Assembly: GCF_900101845.1 (NCBI RefSeq)
Contig: NZ_FNAM01000043.1
Span: 1-50,058, forward strand
Length of the DNA: 50,058 nt
Direction: 5' to 3'
DNA from: Sporomusa acidovorans
Lineage (GTDB): Bacteria > Bacillota > Negativicutes > Sporomusales > Sporomusaceae
Every line of letters starts with the position of its first letter. Within the stretch, counting starts at the first letter, position 1. Shown here one piece after another: positions 1-8,572 of this stretch. The notes beneath the pieces are model-generated. The model was not told where the DNA came from. It made no database searches and saw nothing but the letters and a program-made list of their open reading frames with translations. Both the position numbers and the translations under genes were made by a program.

Positions 1-2
1 CC

Positions 3-416
3 ACTACAATTCGGCTGGATATTGTTACTCCTGACCGGATGGTCTATTCCGCCGACGTCAACATGGTCATAGCCAGAGCGACCGACGGCGACCTGGGCAT
101 CCTGCCAGGGCATGCCCCGCTCATCGCCGGACTTGACATCTGGCCCCTCAGGATTCAAACCGACGAGGGTGAGCAGCAGTTTGCCCTGTGCGGCGGCTTT
201 ATTGAAGTGCGGCCGCAAAAAATAACCATCCTGGCAAGCTGCGCTGAACTACCGGCAGAAATCGATATTGAACGCGCTGAGTCCGCCAAAGAACGGGCTG
301 AGAACCGCTTGCGGAGTCCTTTGCCCGACACCGATGTCCGGCGGGCGGAAGTAGCTCTGAAACGGGCTATGATGCGTCTTAAGGTTGTTCAGTCTAAAAC
401 GAATTTAATCATGTAA
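3..416 (+). CDS. atpC: ATP synthase F1 epsilon subunit, 5' end outside window
   Basis: Epsilon is the rotor and inhibitory subunit of F1Fo ATP synthase, on the cytoplasmic face of the membrane. The reading frame is open from base 3 (TTIRLDIVTPDRMVYS), so the start codon lies upstream and the ATG at 39 is internal. The N-terminal beta sandwich is recognisable from DGDLGILPGHAPL and CGGFIEVRPQKITILA. It is followed by a charged helical hairpin (AESAKERAENRL, RRAEVALKRAMMRL) typical of the C-terminal domain. A strong terminator directly follows, so this is very likely the last gene of an atp operon running in from the left. Only the first few residues are missing. Confidence 0.95.
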   Translation, partial: TTIRLDIVTPDRMVYSADVNMVIARATDGDLGILPGHAPLIAGLDIWPLRIQTDEGEQQFALCGGFIEVRPQKITILASCAELPAEIDIERAESAKERAENRLRSPLPDTDVRRAEVALKRAMMRLKVVQSKTNLIM

Positions 417-450
417 AAAGTCCGCAGGCATAATGTCTGCGGACTTTTTA
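415..450 (+). terminator. Rho-independent terminator of the atp operon
   Basis: AAAAAGTCCGCAG pairs with CTGCGGACTTTTT around a short loop. It starts within the atpC stop codon and ends in a T run. Confidence 0.9.
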
Positions 451-589
451 CATGATTAATGCCGAGTGAATTCGCTGCCCCTTATTATTTTTAAAATTTT
501 CTGACTAAATCGGCAGGAATTTTAAATTTTCTGACGAATATCATATATTAGTACAAAGGAAAATATTCTATAAAAGAGAGGTGTATAGA

Positions 590-841
590 ATGGCTCTCGT
601 TCTAATGCCCATTCTTTTAATTTCGGCAGCCTGTAACTTCGGTTTTAATGCCCTAAGTATTTTCCTAATCAGCGCACTCTTTATAACAATAACGATTATT
701 TCTTCTGTCGCGGTATTTGGTTCTCTCGGCTATTTATGGTCCAGTTATGGCTTATTTGTTACCTTAGCCATTATCCTGGGGTTCGGGTTTTTGCTTATGC
801 TCAATCCCGACTATCGCCGGAGAATGGAAACGGATGCCTAA
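590..841 (+). CDS. Small hydrophobic membrane protein, unknown function
   Basis: An 83-residue protein that I do not recognise. It has about three hydrophobic stretches (PILLISAACNFGF, LSIFLISALFITITIISSV, LFVTLAIILGFGFLLML) and a short charged cytoplasmic-looking tail (NPDYRRRMETDA). The ATG at 590 is chosen because AGAGAGG at 575-581 sits about 8 nt upstream. The in-frame GTG at 581 overlaps that Shine-Dalgarno sequence and is rejected. The gene stands alone between two terminators. Confidence 0.6.
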   Translation: MALVLMPILLISAACNFGFNALSIFLISALFITITIISSVAVFGSLGYLWSSYGLFVTLAIILGFGFLLMLNPDYRRRMETDA

Positions 842-921
842 GTCCCGGGCTCATCCTGACTGTTTCAGACTAAACAGCAAATGCATTATTTTATTGTCAT
901 AGTAGCTATAATATGAACAGA

Positions 922-960
922 ACGCTATCTCCCGTCGATCGGAGATAGCGTCTTATTTTT
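922..960 (+). terminator. Rho-independent terminator after the small membrane gene
   Basis: ACGCTATCTCC and GGAGATAGCGT form an 11-bp stem followed by TCTTATTTTT on the plus strand. It lies between this gene and the convergent his operon and may work in both directions. Confidence 0.8.
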
Positions 961-1613
961 TATTTTCTGCGCTTTTTCAGTTCCTCAAAAAGCTCGCTCG
1001 GCGTAATACTGTGATTGGCCAGCAGCACCAGGCAGTGATACCAAAGATCAGCCATTTCATAGAGAATCTCAGCTTTATCATTATTTTTAGACGCAATGAT
1101 TGTCTCGGCGGCTTCCTCGCCCACTTTTTTCAAAATCTTGTCCTGGCCCTTTTCAAACAGATAATTGGTATAGGATCCCTCTTTCGGATGATATTTACGG
1201 TCGTTAATGACGTCATAGAGTTCATAAAGGACGCCGGCCAACGGCTCTTTATATACTTTATCCGGATCAACCAGTTTTTCCGCCTGTTCCGCGGCTGCAT
1301 CCAACCTGCGGCTAAAACAAGAAAATGTGCCTTCATGGCAAGCCGCGCCGGTTTGATTCACTTTGACTAAAATTGTGTCTGCGTCACAGTCATAATACAT
1401 TTCTTTCACAGCCTGCACATGACCGGATGTTTCCCCTTTGCGCCAGAGTGTACGGCGGCTGCGGCTATAAAACCAGGTCGCACCGGTTTCCAGTGTTTTG
1501 GCTAACGACTCGGCATTCATATAAGCCAGCATCAGCACCGTGCCGGAAGCTTCATCCTGAATAATCGCCGGCACTAAGCCATTTTCATCAAATTTTATCT
1601 GTTCGCTATTCAT
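960..1613 (-). CDS. hisIE: Bifunctional phosphoribosyl-AMP cyclohydrolase / phosphoribosyl-ATP pyrophosphatase
   Basis: Catalyses steps 2 and 3 of histidine synthesis, hydrolysing PR-ATP to PR-AMP and opening the ring. The HisI half (about residues 1-110) has the metal-site motifs DCDADT and AACHEGTFSCFSRR. The HisE half (about 115-217) has the helical pyrophosphatase core VGEEAAETIIASKN and EMADLWYHCLVLL. At 217 residues it has the normal length of the fused enzyme. Its ATG overlaps the hisF stop by 4 bp (ATGA), which implies translational coupling. It is the last gene of the his operon. Confidence 0.96.
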   Translation of the reverse strand: MNSEQIKFDENGLVPAIIQDEASGTVLMLAYMNAESLAKTLETGATWFYSRSRRTLWRKGETSGHVQAVKEMYYDCDADTILVKVNQTGAACHEGTFSCFSRRLDAAAEQAEKLVDPDKVYKEPLAGVLYELYDVINDRKYHPKEGSYTNYLFEKGQDKILKKVGEEAAETIIASKNNDKAEILYEMADLWYHCLVLLANHSITPSELFEELKKRRK

Positions 1614-2368
1614 AATCTCACCTCTACCCCACGGGATTTAAGATATTCCTTAACCTGACCGACGCTAAACTGTCCATAGTGAAAAACAGATGCTGCCAAA
1701 ACCGCATCCGCTTTGCCGGCAGTTAATACTTCGTAAAAATGTTCCATTTCACCGGCGCCGCCGGAAGCAATCACCGGTACATCCACTGTCTCAGACACAG
1801 CCCTGGTGAGCGGAATGTCATAACCGTCCTTGGTGCCGTCTTTATCCATACTTGTCAGCAGAATTTCGCCGGCCCCCAGATCGGTGGCCCGTTTAACCCA
1901 TTCCAAGACATCAATGCCTGTCGGTGTGCGCCCGCCGTTAATGTATACTTCCCAGGCAGCCTGTCCGGACTGCCTGGCGTCAACAGCCAAAACAATGCAC
2001 TGACGCCCGAACCGTTTAGCCCCTTCGGCCAAAAGTTCAGGATTTTTCACAGCTGCCGTGTTGAGGGAAACCTTATCCGCACCGGCTTTGAGCATTGTCC
2101 TGATATCCTCTACCGTACGGATACCCCCGCCCACAGTGAAGGGAATAAACACCTCGGAGGCTACCCGTTCCACTACGTCTACCATCGTCTTTCGCTCGTC
2201 AGAAGAAGCGGTAATGTCTAAAAACACGAGTTCATCAGCCAGTTTCACATCATATACCTTGGCCAGTTCCACCGGATCGCCCGCATCGCGCAAGCCCACA
2301 AAATTTGTACCTTTTACTACCCGTCCGTCTTTGACATCCAGGCAGGGAATAATCCGTTTGGTATACAT
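1610..2368 (-). CDS. hisF: Imidazole glycerol phosphate synthase cyclase subunit HisF
   Basis: A TIM-barrel cyclase that joins ammonia from HisH with PRFAR to give IGP and AICAR. The N-terminal motif PCLDVKDGRVVKG carries the first catalytic aspartate and LAVDAR the second. Phosphate-binding loops GGGIRTVED and ASGGAGEMEHF mark the two half-barrels. At 252 residues it has the usual length. It lies 2 bp after hisA and overlaps hisIE. Confidence 0.97.
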   Translation of the reverse strand: MYTKRIIPCLDVKDGRVVKGTNFVGLRDAGDPVELAKVYDVKLADELVFLDITASSDERKTMVDVVERVASEVFIPFTVGGGIRTVEDIRTMLKAGADKVSLNTAAVKNPELLAEGAKRFGRQCIVLAVDARQSGQAAWEVYINGGRTPTGIDVLEWVKRATDLGAGEILLTSMDKDGTKDGYDIPLTRAVSETVDVPVIASGGAGEMEHFYEVLTAGKADAVLAASVFHYGQFSVGQVKEYLKSRGVEVRL

Positions 2369-2370
2369 CT

Positions 2371-3108
2371 TTAAGCGCCCTCCTTTGCCAGGCGAATGGC
2401 TGCCGCTACATCAACCGCACCGGTATAGATGGCTTTACCAACGATAACACCTTCGATACCGCCTGCGGCGTTGGCGGCTTTCAGCGCTGTAATATCGTCA
2501 AGACTTTTCACCCCGCCGGAAGCAATCACCGGAATCCCCGCCGCCTTAGCCAGCGCTGCGGTTGCCGCTACATTGACCCCCTGCAGCGTACCGTCCCGGG
2601 AGATATCCGTATAAATAATCCTCTCTACACCGGCCCCGGCCATCCTTTTGGCCAGTTCTTCCGCCCCCACGCCGCCGGAAACCTCCCAGCCGTCGACAGC
2701 CGCCTGTCCGTCGCGGGCATCAATGCCGACAACAATCCGGCTGCCAAAACGTCGGCATGCTTCCCGCACAAGCTCCGGCTTGCGGACAGCAACAGACCCT
2801 AATATCACCCGGGCAACACCGGCTTGCAGCACTTGCTCAATATTTTCCAGCGTCCGAATGCCGCCGCCCAACTGCAGTGGGATGTTTACCGCTTGCGCGA
2901 TCGCACGGACTACGGCAAGATTAACTGACTTTCCGGCTACCGCGCCATCAAGATCGACAATATGCAAATATTCGGCCCCGACGGCAACCCATTTAAGCGC
3001 CATATCAACAGGATTGTCCGCAAACACGGTCTCTTGGTCAAAACGTCCTTTTGTCAGGCGGACACAGCGGCCGCCTCTAATATCGATTGCCGGAAATATA
3101 ATCATCAT
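2371..3108 (-). CDS. hisA: ProFAR isomerase HisA
   Basis: Isomerises ProFAR to PRFAR in a TIM barrel homologous to HisF. Signature motifs are FPAIDIRGGRCVRL (catalytic Asp), VGIDARDG and YTDISRDGTLQGVN, with phosphate-binding loops GGGIRTLEN and ASGGVKSLDD. The 245-residue length is standard. It is packed between hisH and hisF with 1-2 bp gaps. Confidence 0.97.
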   Translation of the reverse strand: MMIIFPAIDIRGGRCVRLTKGRFDQETVFADNPVDMALKWVAVGAEYLHIVDLDGAVAGKSVNLAVVRAIAQAVNIPLQLGGGIRTLENIEQVLQAGVARVILGSVAVRKPELVREACRRFGSRIVVGIDARDGQAAVDGWEVSGGVGAEELAKRMAGAGVERIIYTDISRDGTLQGVNVAATAALAKAAGIPVIASGGVKSLDDITALKAANAAGGIEGVIVGKAIYTGAVDVAAAIRLAKEGA

Positions 3109-3109
3109 T

Positions 3110-3742
3110 TCAACTCCTTAAAAAGTTAGCTAAAATAGCCAACCCCGCTGCGCTTGACTTTTCAGGGTGAAACTGCACAGCCTGCACATTGCCGCAGCCT
3201 ACGGCCGCCGTTACCGCGCTGCCGTATTCGGTCACAGCGGTGATCACTTCCGGCTTATCCGGCACGGCATGATAACTATGAACAAAATAAACATAGGGGG
3301 CTGCGGGTAATCCGCCAAAAAGCAGGCTGGGGGTTTTAAACTCCAGACTGTTCCAGCCCATATGCGGAATTTTCAGTTCAGGGGCAATGATTTTCCGCAC
3401 CATTCCTGACAAAATCCCCAGTCCCTGTATGCCGGGATCCTCTTCACTGCCGTCAAACAACAGTTGCAATCCCAGACAGATGCCGAGAAAGGGAGTTCCC
3501 TGCCCGGCCACTTCTTTAATAATGGGAACAAGCCCGTAGTTTTCCAGGTTAGCCATACAATCGCCGAAAGCCCCCACCCCGGGCAGCACTACCTTGGCGG
3601 CATTGCCGATAACCGCCGGATCACTGGTAACAACAATATCATAGTTACCCGCAGTTTCGGCGTTTAACTTGGCTAAGGCCTTCGACACACTATGCAGGTT
3701 GCCCATGCCATAATCAATAATTGCCAACGTTTCCCGTGCCAT
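3110..3742 (-). CDS. hisH: Imidazole glycerol phosphate synthase glutaminase subunit HisH
   Basis: A class I glutamine amidotransferase that feeds ammonia to HisF. The nucleophile elbow is FLGICLGLQLL (Cys), and the His-Glu pair is in QFHPEKSS near the C terminus. VVLPGVGAFGDCM is the conserved PGVGAF segment. It has 210 residues, a normal length. hisB lies 25 bp upstream and hisA follows immediately. Confidence 0.97.
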   Translation of the reverse strand: MARETLAIIDYGMGNLHSVSKALAKLNAETAGNYDIVVTSDPAVIGNAAKVVLPGVGAFGDCMANLENYGLVPIIKEVAGQGTPFLGICLGLQLLFDGSEEDPGIQGLGILSGMVRKIIAPELKIPHMGWNSLEFKTPSLLFGGLPAAPYVYFVHSYHAVPDKPEVITAVTEYGSAVTAAVGCGNVQAVQFHPEKSSAAGLAILANFLRS

Positions 3743-3767
3743 TGCTTAGCCTCCTTTATTCGCTCTG

Positions 3768-4355
3768 TCATAGCATCCCTTTAGTAGACATCACGCCTTT
3801 TATCCTTTCATCGCGGCGGGTAGCTTCAGCCAGCGCCCGGCCCAATGCTTTAAAAATGGCTTCGATCATATGATGGGTATTCTTGCCGGACAACAGCCGG
3901 ACATGCAAAGTCAGGCCGGCATGGATACTAAGTGCCCGTAAAAATTCTTCGGTAAGCTCACTGTCAAACTGGCCGACCTGTTCACCCGGCAAGGCTGCAT
4001 CAAAAACCAAATAGGGCCTGCCGCTAATATCAAGCGAAACCATGGCCAGTGCTTCATCCATTGGCACAAAAGCCGTACCGTAGCGCTTGATGCCGGCCTT
4101 GTCGCCAAGGGCCCCGGCCAGGGCCTGCCCCATAACAATGCCGGTATCCTCTACCGTGTGGTGTCCATCAACAAAAAGATCGCCTTTTGCTTCCACCGTA
4201 AGGTCAAACAGACCATGCTTGGCCAACAGGATCAGCATATGGTCAAAAAAACCAATGCCGGTGGCAATCTGGGACTGGCCACTGCCGTCAAGAGTCCAGG
4301 ATACTTTTATGGCTGTTTCGCCGGTAATCCGTTCCAAACTGGCAGTGCGGCTCAT
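3768..4355 (-). CDS. hisB: Imidazoleglycerol-phosphate dehydratase HisB, monofunctional
   Basis: Dehydrates IGP to imidazole acetol phosphate. It has the paired metal-binding motifs GHHTVEDTGIVMG and KNTHHMIEAIFKALGRAL. At 195 residues only the dehydratase is present. There is no N-terminal HAD phosphatase domain, so histidinol phosphatase must be encoded elsewhere. The start overlaps the hisC stop by 4 bp. Confidence 0.97.
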   Translation of the reverse strand: MSRTASLERITGETAIKVSWTLDGSGQSQIATGIGFFDHMLILLAKHGLFDLTVEAKGDLFVDGHHTVEDTGIVMGQALAGALGDKAGIKRYGTAFVPMDEALAMVSLDISGRPYLVFDAALPGEQVGQFDSELTEEFLRALSIHAGLTLHVRLLSGKNTHHMIEAIFKALGRALAEATRRDERIKGVMSTKGML

Positions 4356-5395
4356 GCGGTAACAGCCTCCAGTACGGCCTTATTTTCCTCCGGTGTGCCC
4401 ACGCTGATCCGGATACAGTTGGTCAGCCCGGGCGCCGTACTGAAATCACGGATGCCAATACCCCGTGCGCTCAGTTTCGCAACCATAGCAGCGATGTTTT
4501 CACTCTTGACGAGCAGGAAATTCGTTTGCGAAGGGTAAACAGTCACACCGTCAAGGGCGCTAAGGACAGCAGCCATTCGCTCCCGCTCGCGGCTGTTTAC
4601 CGCCAGGCCGCCGGCAAATTCCTGCCGCAGGCCATATACGATCTCAGCGGTTGCCAGCGTCAAAGCATTCACACTATAGGGAAGCAACACCTTGCCGATC
4701 GTGCGGGCAATCTCCTCATTGGTTAACAAGTACCCTACCCGGGCGGCTGCCAAACTGTAGGCTTTGGAAAAAGTGCGGGCAATTGCGACATTCTGATATT
4801 TACGTAACAAATTCACTGCTGTTTTTCCATAAAATTCATGATAGGCCTCATCGACAACGACCAAACTGTTGGTACCGGCCACGATATATTCAATCTGTTC
4901 AAGCGGCATAACCATACCTGTCGGATTATTGGGATTACACAGAAGAATCACGACGGCCGCTGCCTCTTTAGCTGCCGCCAGCAGTTTATCGGCATCCAGT
5001 GTATAATCAGCGTTAAGTGCCACCGGAACAGACTGACTGTCAGCCAGTTTGGCATAAATGCCATACATAGAGAAAGACGGACTGGGATAAACAATACTGC
5101 GGCCCGCCCCGCCGAAGGCATGGCAAAGAGCTTCCAGAATTTCACTGGAGCCATTGCCAACGAGTACATTGGCCGCTTTTAAGCCAAACCCGGCAGCAAG
5201 CGTTGATTTCAGGGATATCGCACTCATTTCGGGATACCGGTTAAAAGGCAGCACTGCTAATTTTTCCATAACTTTAGTTTTTATCGCCGGTGGCAAATCG
5301 GTTGGATTCTCGTTAGCGTCAAGCCTGACAGGCCACTGAATTTCCTCAACAGAATAGGGCTTTAAGCTCTCCAGTCCGCAGCGAGGTGCAAACAT
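4352..5395 (-). CDS. hisC: Histidinol-phosphate aminotransferase HisC
   Basis: A PLP enzyme of fold type I that transaminates imidazole acetol phosphate to histidinol phosphate. Motifs are LDANENP near the N terminus, CNPNNPTG, VVDEAYHEF and the PLP lysine in RTFSKAYSLAAARVGYL. The C-terminal arginine motif appears as NCIRISVGTPEEN. It has 347 residues, normal for the family. It overlaps hisB and follows hisD after 1 bp. Confidence 0.96.
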   Translation of the reverse strand: MFAPRCGLESLKPYSVEEIQWPVRLDANENPTDLPPAIKTKVMEKLAVLPFNRYPEMSAISLKSTLAAGFGLKAANVLVGNGSSEILEALCHAFGGAGRSIVYPSPSFSMYGIYAKLADSQSVPVALNADYTLDADKLLAAAKEAAAVVILLCNPNNPTGMVMPLEQIEYIVAGTNSLVVVDEAYHEFYGKTAVNLLRKYQNVAIARTFSKAYSLAAARVGYLLTNEEIARTIGKVLLPYSVNALTLATAEIVYGLRQEFAGGLAVNSRERERMAAVLSALDGVTVYPSQTNFLLVKSENIAAMVAKLSARGIGIRDFSTAPGLTNCIRISVGTPEENKAVLEAVTA

Positions 5396-5396
5396 C

Positions 5397-6737
5397 CTAA
5401 TTCCCCCTCATCTTTACAGCATTAGCATGGGCCGTCAAGCCTTCGGCCTCGGCCAGTTTGATAATCTGTCCGCTGACAGCCGCCAGGGCTTCCTGCGTAT
5501 AGGCAATAATACTGGTTTTTTTCATAAACGTTTCGACATTAAGCACAGAATAAAAGCGGGCCGTCCCGCCGGTTGGCAATACATGGTTGGGACCGGCAAA
5601 ATAATCGCCAAGCGGCTCGGGGGAATATTGTCCCATAAAGATCGCACCGGCATGCCGTACATAAGGTAATAATTTGAACGGTTCGGCGGTTAGCAGTTCC
5701 AGGTGCTCCGGCGCCGATAGATTAGCCAACTCAATGGCTTCCCCAATATCTCTGGTAATAATAATCAGACCATTGTCCTCAATCGACTGAGCGGCAATAT
5801 CCTTACGCGCTAGCGTAGCCAGTTGACTGGCAACTTCTTTTTCCACCTTGGCGGCCAATTCGGCACTATCGGTAATAAGAATACTGGAAGCCAGCACATC
5901 ATGCTCGGCTTGACTGAGCATATCGGCCGCCACATACTGAGGATCAGCCGTATGATCGGCTACAATAAGAATTTCACTGGGGCCTGCCAACATATCAATA
6001 TCAGCGTGGCCATAGACGGCCTTTTTCGCTAAGGTAACAAAAATATTGCCCGGGCCGGTAATCTTGTCCACTTTCGGAATCGTTTCCGTTCCAAATGCCA
6101 GAGCGGCCACGGCTTGCGCACCGCCTACCTTGAAAATCCTCGTAACCCCGGATAATTTCGCCGCCGCCAGGACATAGGGGTTTACCGTTCCTTCCCGGCT
6201 AGGCGGCACCACCATGATAATTTCCTTTACCCCGGCCACTGCCGCCGGTACGGCATTCATAATCACTGATGACGGATAGGCGGCCGTACCGCCGGGAACG
6301 TAAATGCCTACCCGGTCAAGCGGCGTGCATTTCTGTCCCAAAATCGCCCCTTGTTCCCGCTCGGTAAACCATGATTTCGGTAGTTGCTCGGCGTGAAAAC
6401 GCTTAACATTAGCCACCGCTGCTGCCAGAGCGTCCAATACTTCCCTGTCGGCCGCGGCGATGGCGCTCTCCATTTCAGCCGGGGTAACTTCCAGCGTCTC
6501 AGCGGTAAATTCAGCCCCGTCAATTGACCGGGTATATTGTAATACCGCCTCATTCCCCTGACGGCGTACATCTTCAACAATACGCTCCACTACCTGCTGA
6601 ACCGACAGTTCCTCACCAAAAGTCTCCTTCACCTTGGCTCGCCCGCCGGCACCTAATATTACCTTATCAAAGGCCGGTTTTTCCAGTATTTCGGCCATTT
6701 CTTCCTTATTAAAAAAGCAGCTGTGAATCCGCTTCAT
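5397..6737 (-). CDS. hisD: Histidinol dehydrogenase HisD
   Basis: A zinc- and NAD-dependent enzyme that oxidises histidinol to histidine in two steps. Motifs include GIYVPGGTAAYPSSVIMN, KITGPGNIFV, AGPSEILIVAD and the active-site region SAPEHLEL. It has 446 residues, slightly longer than usual through a short N-terminal extension (MKRIHSCFFNKEEMAEIL). It lies 2 bp after hisG. Confidence 0.96.
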   Translation of the reverse strand: MKRIHSCFFNKEEMAEILEKPAFDKVILGAGGRAKVKETFGEELSVQQVVERIVEDVRRQGNEAVLQYTRSIDGAEFTAETLEVTPAEMESAIAAADREVLDALAAAVANVKRFHAEQLPKSWFTEREQGAILGQKCTPLDRVGIYVPGGTAAYPSSVIMNAVPAAVAGVKEIIMVVPPSREGTVNPYVLAAAKLSGVTRIFKVGGAQAVAALAFGTETIPKVDKITGPGNIFVTLAKKAVYGHADIDMLAGPSEILIVADHTADPQYVAADMLSQAEHDVLASSILITDSAELAAKVEKEVASQLATLARKDIAAQSIEDNGLIIITRDIGEAIELANLSAPEHLELLTAEPFKLLPYVRHAGAIFMGQYSPEPLGDYFAGPNHVLPTGGTARFYSVLNVETFMKKTSIIAYTQEALAAVSGQIIKLAEAEGLTAHANAVKMRGN

Positions 6738-6739
6738 AG

Positions 6740-7399
6740 TTACCCCTCACTTTCCATTAGCGCTTTCAATCCTTCAACCATCTTATTGATACGGTCAAAT
6801 TTCATCTTAAAGCTTACCCGGTTGGCAATAAATCTGGCTGTTGCCGGATGAATTTGCGCAACCTCCACCAGATTGTTTTCTCTAAGTGTGCGACCGGTTT
6901 CTACCAAATCAACAATAATTTCTGCCAAACCCACCATGGGCGCAAGTTCAATGGAACCGTTCAATTTAATAATTTCCATTTGTATCCCAATGCTATGAAA
7001 AAAGCTTTCGGCAATCCGCGGATACTTTGTCGCCACCCGCATATTAGCGTAATCACTCAATTTTTCCTGCTTTAGCGCCTGAGGAACAGCAACCATCATC
7101 CGGCAAAAGCCAAATTTTAAATCTAACAACTCATAGACATCCTTGTTTTCCTCCAAAAGTACATCCTTGCCAATAATGCCGATATCGGCCGCGCCATACT
7201 CCACATAGGTAGGCAAATCCGCCGTTTTGGTAATAATAAAACGTATCTTCTCGGTCTCATTGGCAATAACCAGTTTCCGTGAATTCTCACTGAGGCCTTC
7301 GGCCTGATAACCAATTTTAGCCAACATATTGGCCGAAAGATCGAAAAGCTTGCCTTTAGGCAGAGCAATTGTTACATATTCCATATCATTTGAGGTCAT
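6740..7399 (-). CDS. hisG: ATP phosphoribosyltransferase HisG, short form
   Basis: Catalyses the first committed step, ATP plus PRPP to PR-ATP. Motifs are IALPKGKLFD, GAADIGIIGKDVLLE and the PRPP loop DLVETGRTLRENNLVEV. At 219 residues it lacks the C-terminal regulatory domain of long HisG, so it should need HisZ, which is present at 9089-10273. The ATG at 7399 has AGGAG 7 nt upstream. It is the first gene of the operon. Confidence 0.97.
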   Translation of the reverse strand: MTSNDMEYVTIALPKGKLFDLSANMLAKIGYQAEGLSENSRKLVIANETEKIRFIITKTADLPTYVEYGAADIGIIGKDVLLEENKDVYELLDLKFGFCRMMVAVPQALKQEKLSDYANMRVATKYPRIAESFFHSIGIQMEIIKLNGSIELAPMVGLAEIIVDLVETGRTLRENNLVEVAQIHPATARFIANRVSFKMKFDRINKMVEGLKALMESEG

Positions 7400-7436
7400 G
7401 ACATGTCTCCTGTCTTCCTTTAATTAATTAAAGCGT

Positions 7437-7454
7437 TAATATATTGATATATTA
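7437..7454. promoter_or_regulatory. AT-rich palindrome over the his promoter, candidate operator
   Basis: TAATATAT and ATATATTA are perfect 8-bp arms around TG, covering the -10 element and the likely transcription start of the his operon. A TrpR-like YerC/HisR regulator is encoded beside hisZ, so this is a candidate binding site. The assignment is inference, and AT-rich palindromes can arise by chance. Confidence 0.4.
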
Positions 7455-7477
7455 TCACTCTATTTAAACGACGTCAA
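7449..7477 (-). promoter_or_regulatory. Probable sigma-A promoter of the his operon
   Basis: On the minus strand TTGACG (7472-7477), a 17-bp spacer, then TAATAT (7449-7454), about 50 bp upstream of the hisG start. This is a near-consensus match. Confidence 0.75.
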
Positions 7478-7615
7478 TACATGAATTTAAAAAATTCCTT
7501 TTACTGCCTAACAGACTTTTGTCAGCTACCATCATATTTTTACTCTCAGGTAGGAAATCTTTCTGCATATGTAGAAGTATTTGGCAAGATAATAACCTTA
7601 ATAAGGAGGTTCATT

Positions 7616-8572
7616 ATGGCTGTTCTTAACATTGTTGTGCTCAACCCGCTGGCTGACCGACATAAGGAAATGATTAAGGCCGCTGAGCCTAATGTAAATA
7701 TAATTGTAAGTGATCAACAAAATGCACTTGAACATATGCCTGTTTGTCATATACTAGCAACTTGGGGTTGGGCGGAAACCCGGGATTTATATCAGGCTGC
7801 GCCCCACTTAGAATGGATTCATTCGTTAAGTGCCGGGGTTGAAAAATTAATTTTTCCCGAGATCCAGGCAGCTGACACCGTTCTTACCAATTCCAAGGGT
7901 ATTCACGGCATTGCCGTTTCTGAACACGTATTGGCCATGATTCTGGCCTTTAGCCGTGGGCTTACCCTCAGTATTCGCCAGCAGGACGCTAAGCTTTGGA
8001 AACGAGTGCCAACCATTGAATTGCATGAACATACCTTAGCGATTATCGGCTTAGGGTCAATTGGGCGCGAAATTGCCAAGAAGGCGAAGGCTTTAGGAAT
8101 GAATGTTCTTGCCAGCAAACAGGAATTAACAACTGAGCTGTTCGTAGACAAACTATATCCTTCAGACCCTGAAAGCCTTCTGGAAATGCTGGCACAAGCT
8201 GATTTTGTCACTGTAGCTCTGCCCTTAACGGAAAGCACCCAAAACCTGATCGGGCTAACGCAGTTTAAAGCCATGAAGCCTTCTGCTTATTTCTTTAATA
8301 TTGCCCGGGGGGCTATTGTTAATGAGGCCGACTTAATTACAGCATTAGAACAGAAATTAATTGCCGGGGCAGGACTGGACGTTTTTTCCCAGGAGCCGTT
8401 GCCGGAATCCAGCCCTCTATGGGGCATGCCTAATGTAATCATCACACCCCATGTTGCCGCCCTTTCCCCGGCCTACCTTGACCGGGCTGTTAAATTATTT
8501 GCCGATAATCTCATCCGCTTTATCCAGGGACGGGAAATGATCAATATTGTTGACAAAACAAAAGGCTATTAG
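7616..8572 (+). CDS. D-isomer-specific 2-hydroxyacid dehydrogenase
   Basis: An NAD(P)-dependent oxidoreductase of the D-2-hydroxyacid dehydrogenase family; the substrate cannot be read from sequence. The dinucleotide-binding motif is IIGLGSIGREIAKKAKALG. The catalytic triad is seen as Arg in FNIARGAIVNEADL, Glu in DVFSQEPLPESSPLW and His in ITPHVAALSP. The ATG at 7616 is chosen for AAGGAGG 6-7 nt upstream, giving 318 residues, normal for the family. An upstream in-frame ATG at 7481 has no ribosome binding site. The gene is divergent from hisG, and its stop overlaps the convergent HD gene by 4 bp. Confidence 0.9.
   Translation: MAVLNIVVLNPLADRHKEMIKAAEPNVNIIVSDQQNALEHMPVCHILATWGWAETRDLYQAAPHLEWIHSLSAGVEKLIFPEIQAADTVLTNSKGIHGIAVSEHVLAMILAFSRGLTLSIRQQDAKLWKRVPTIELHEHTLAIIGLGSIGREIAKKAKALGMNVLASKQELTTELFVDKLYPSDPESLLEMLAQADFVTVALPLTESTQNLIGLTQFKAMKPSAYFFNIARGAIVNEADLITALEQKLIAGAGLDVFSQEPLPESSPLWGMPNVIITPHVAALSPAYLDRAVKLFADNLIRFIQGREMINIVDKTKGY

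Noticed and set aside
581..589. GTG start at 581 for the small membrane gene
   Set aside because: It overlaps the Shine-Dalgarno sequence that fits the ATG at 590.
7400..7615. T-box or histidine attenuator for the his operon
   Set aside because: No T-box sequence, specifier stem or terminator was found between the promoter and hisG.
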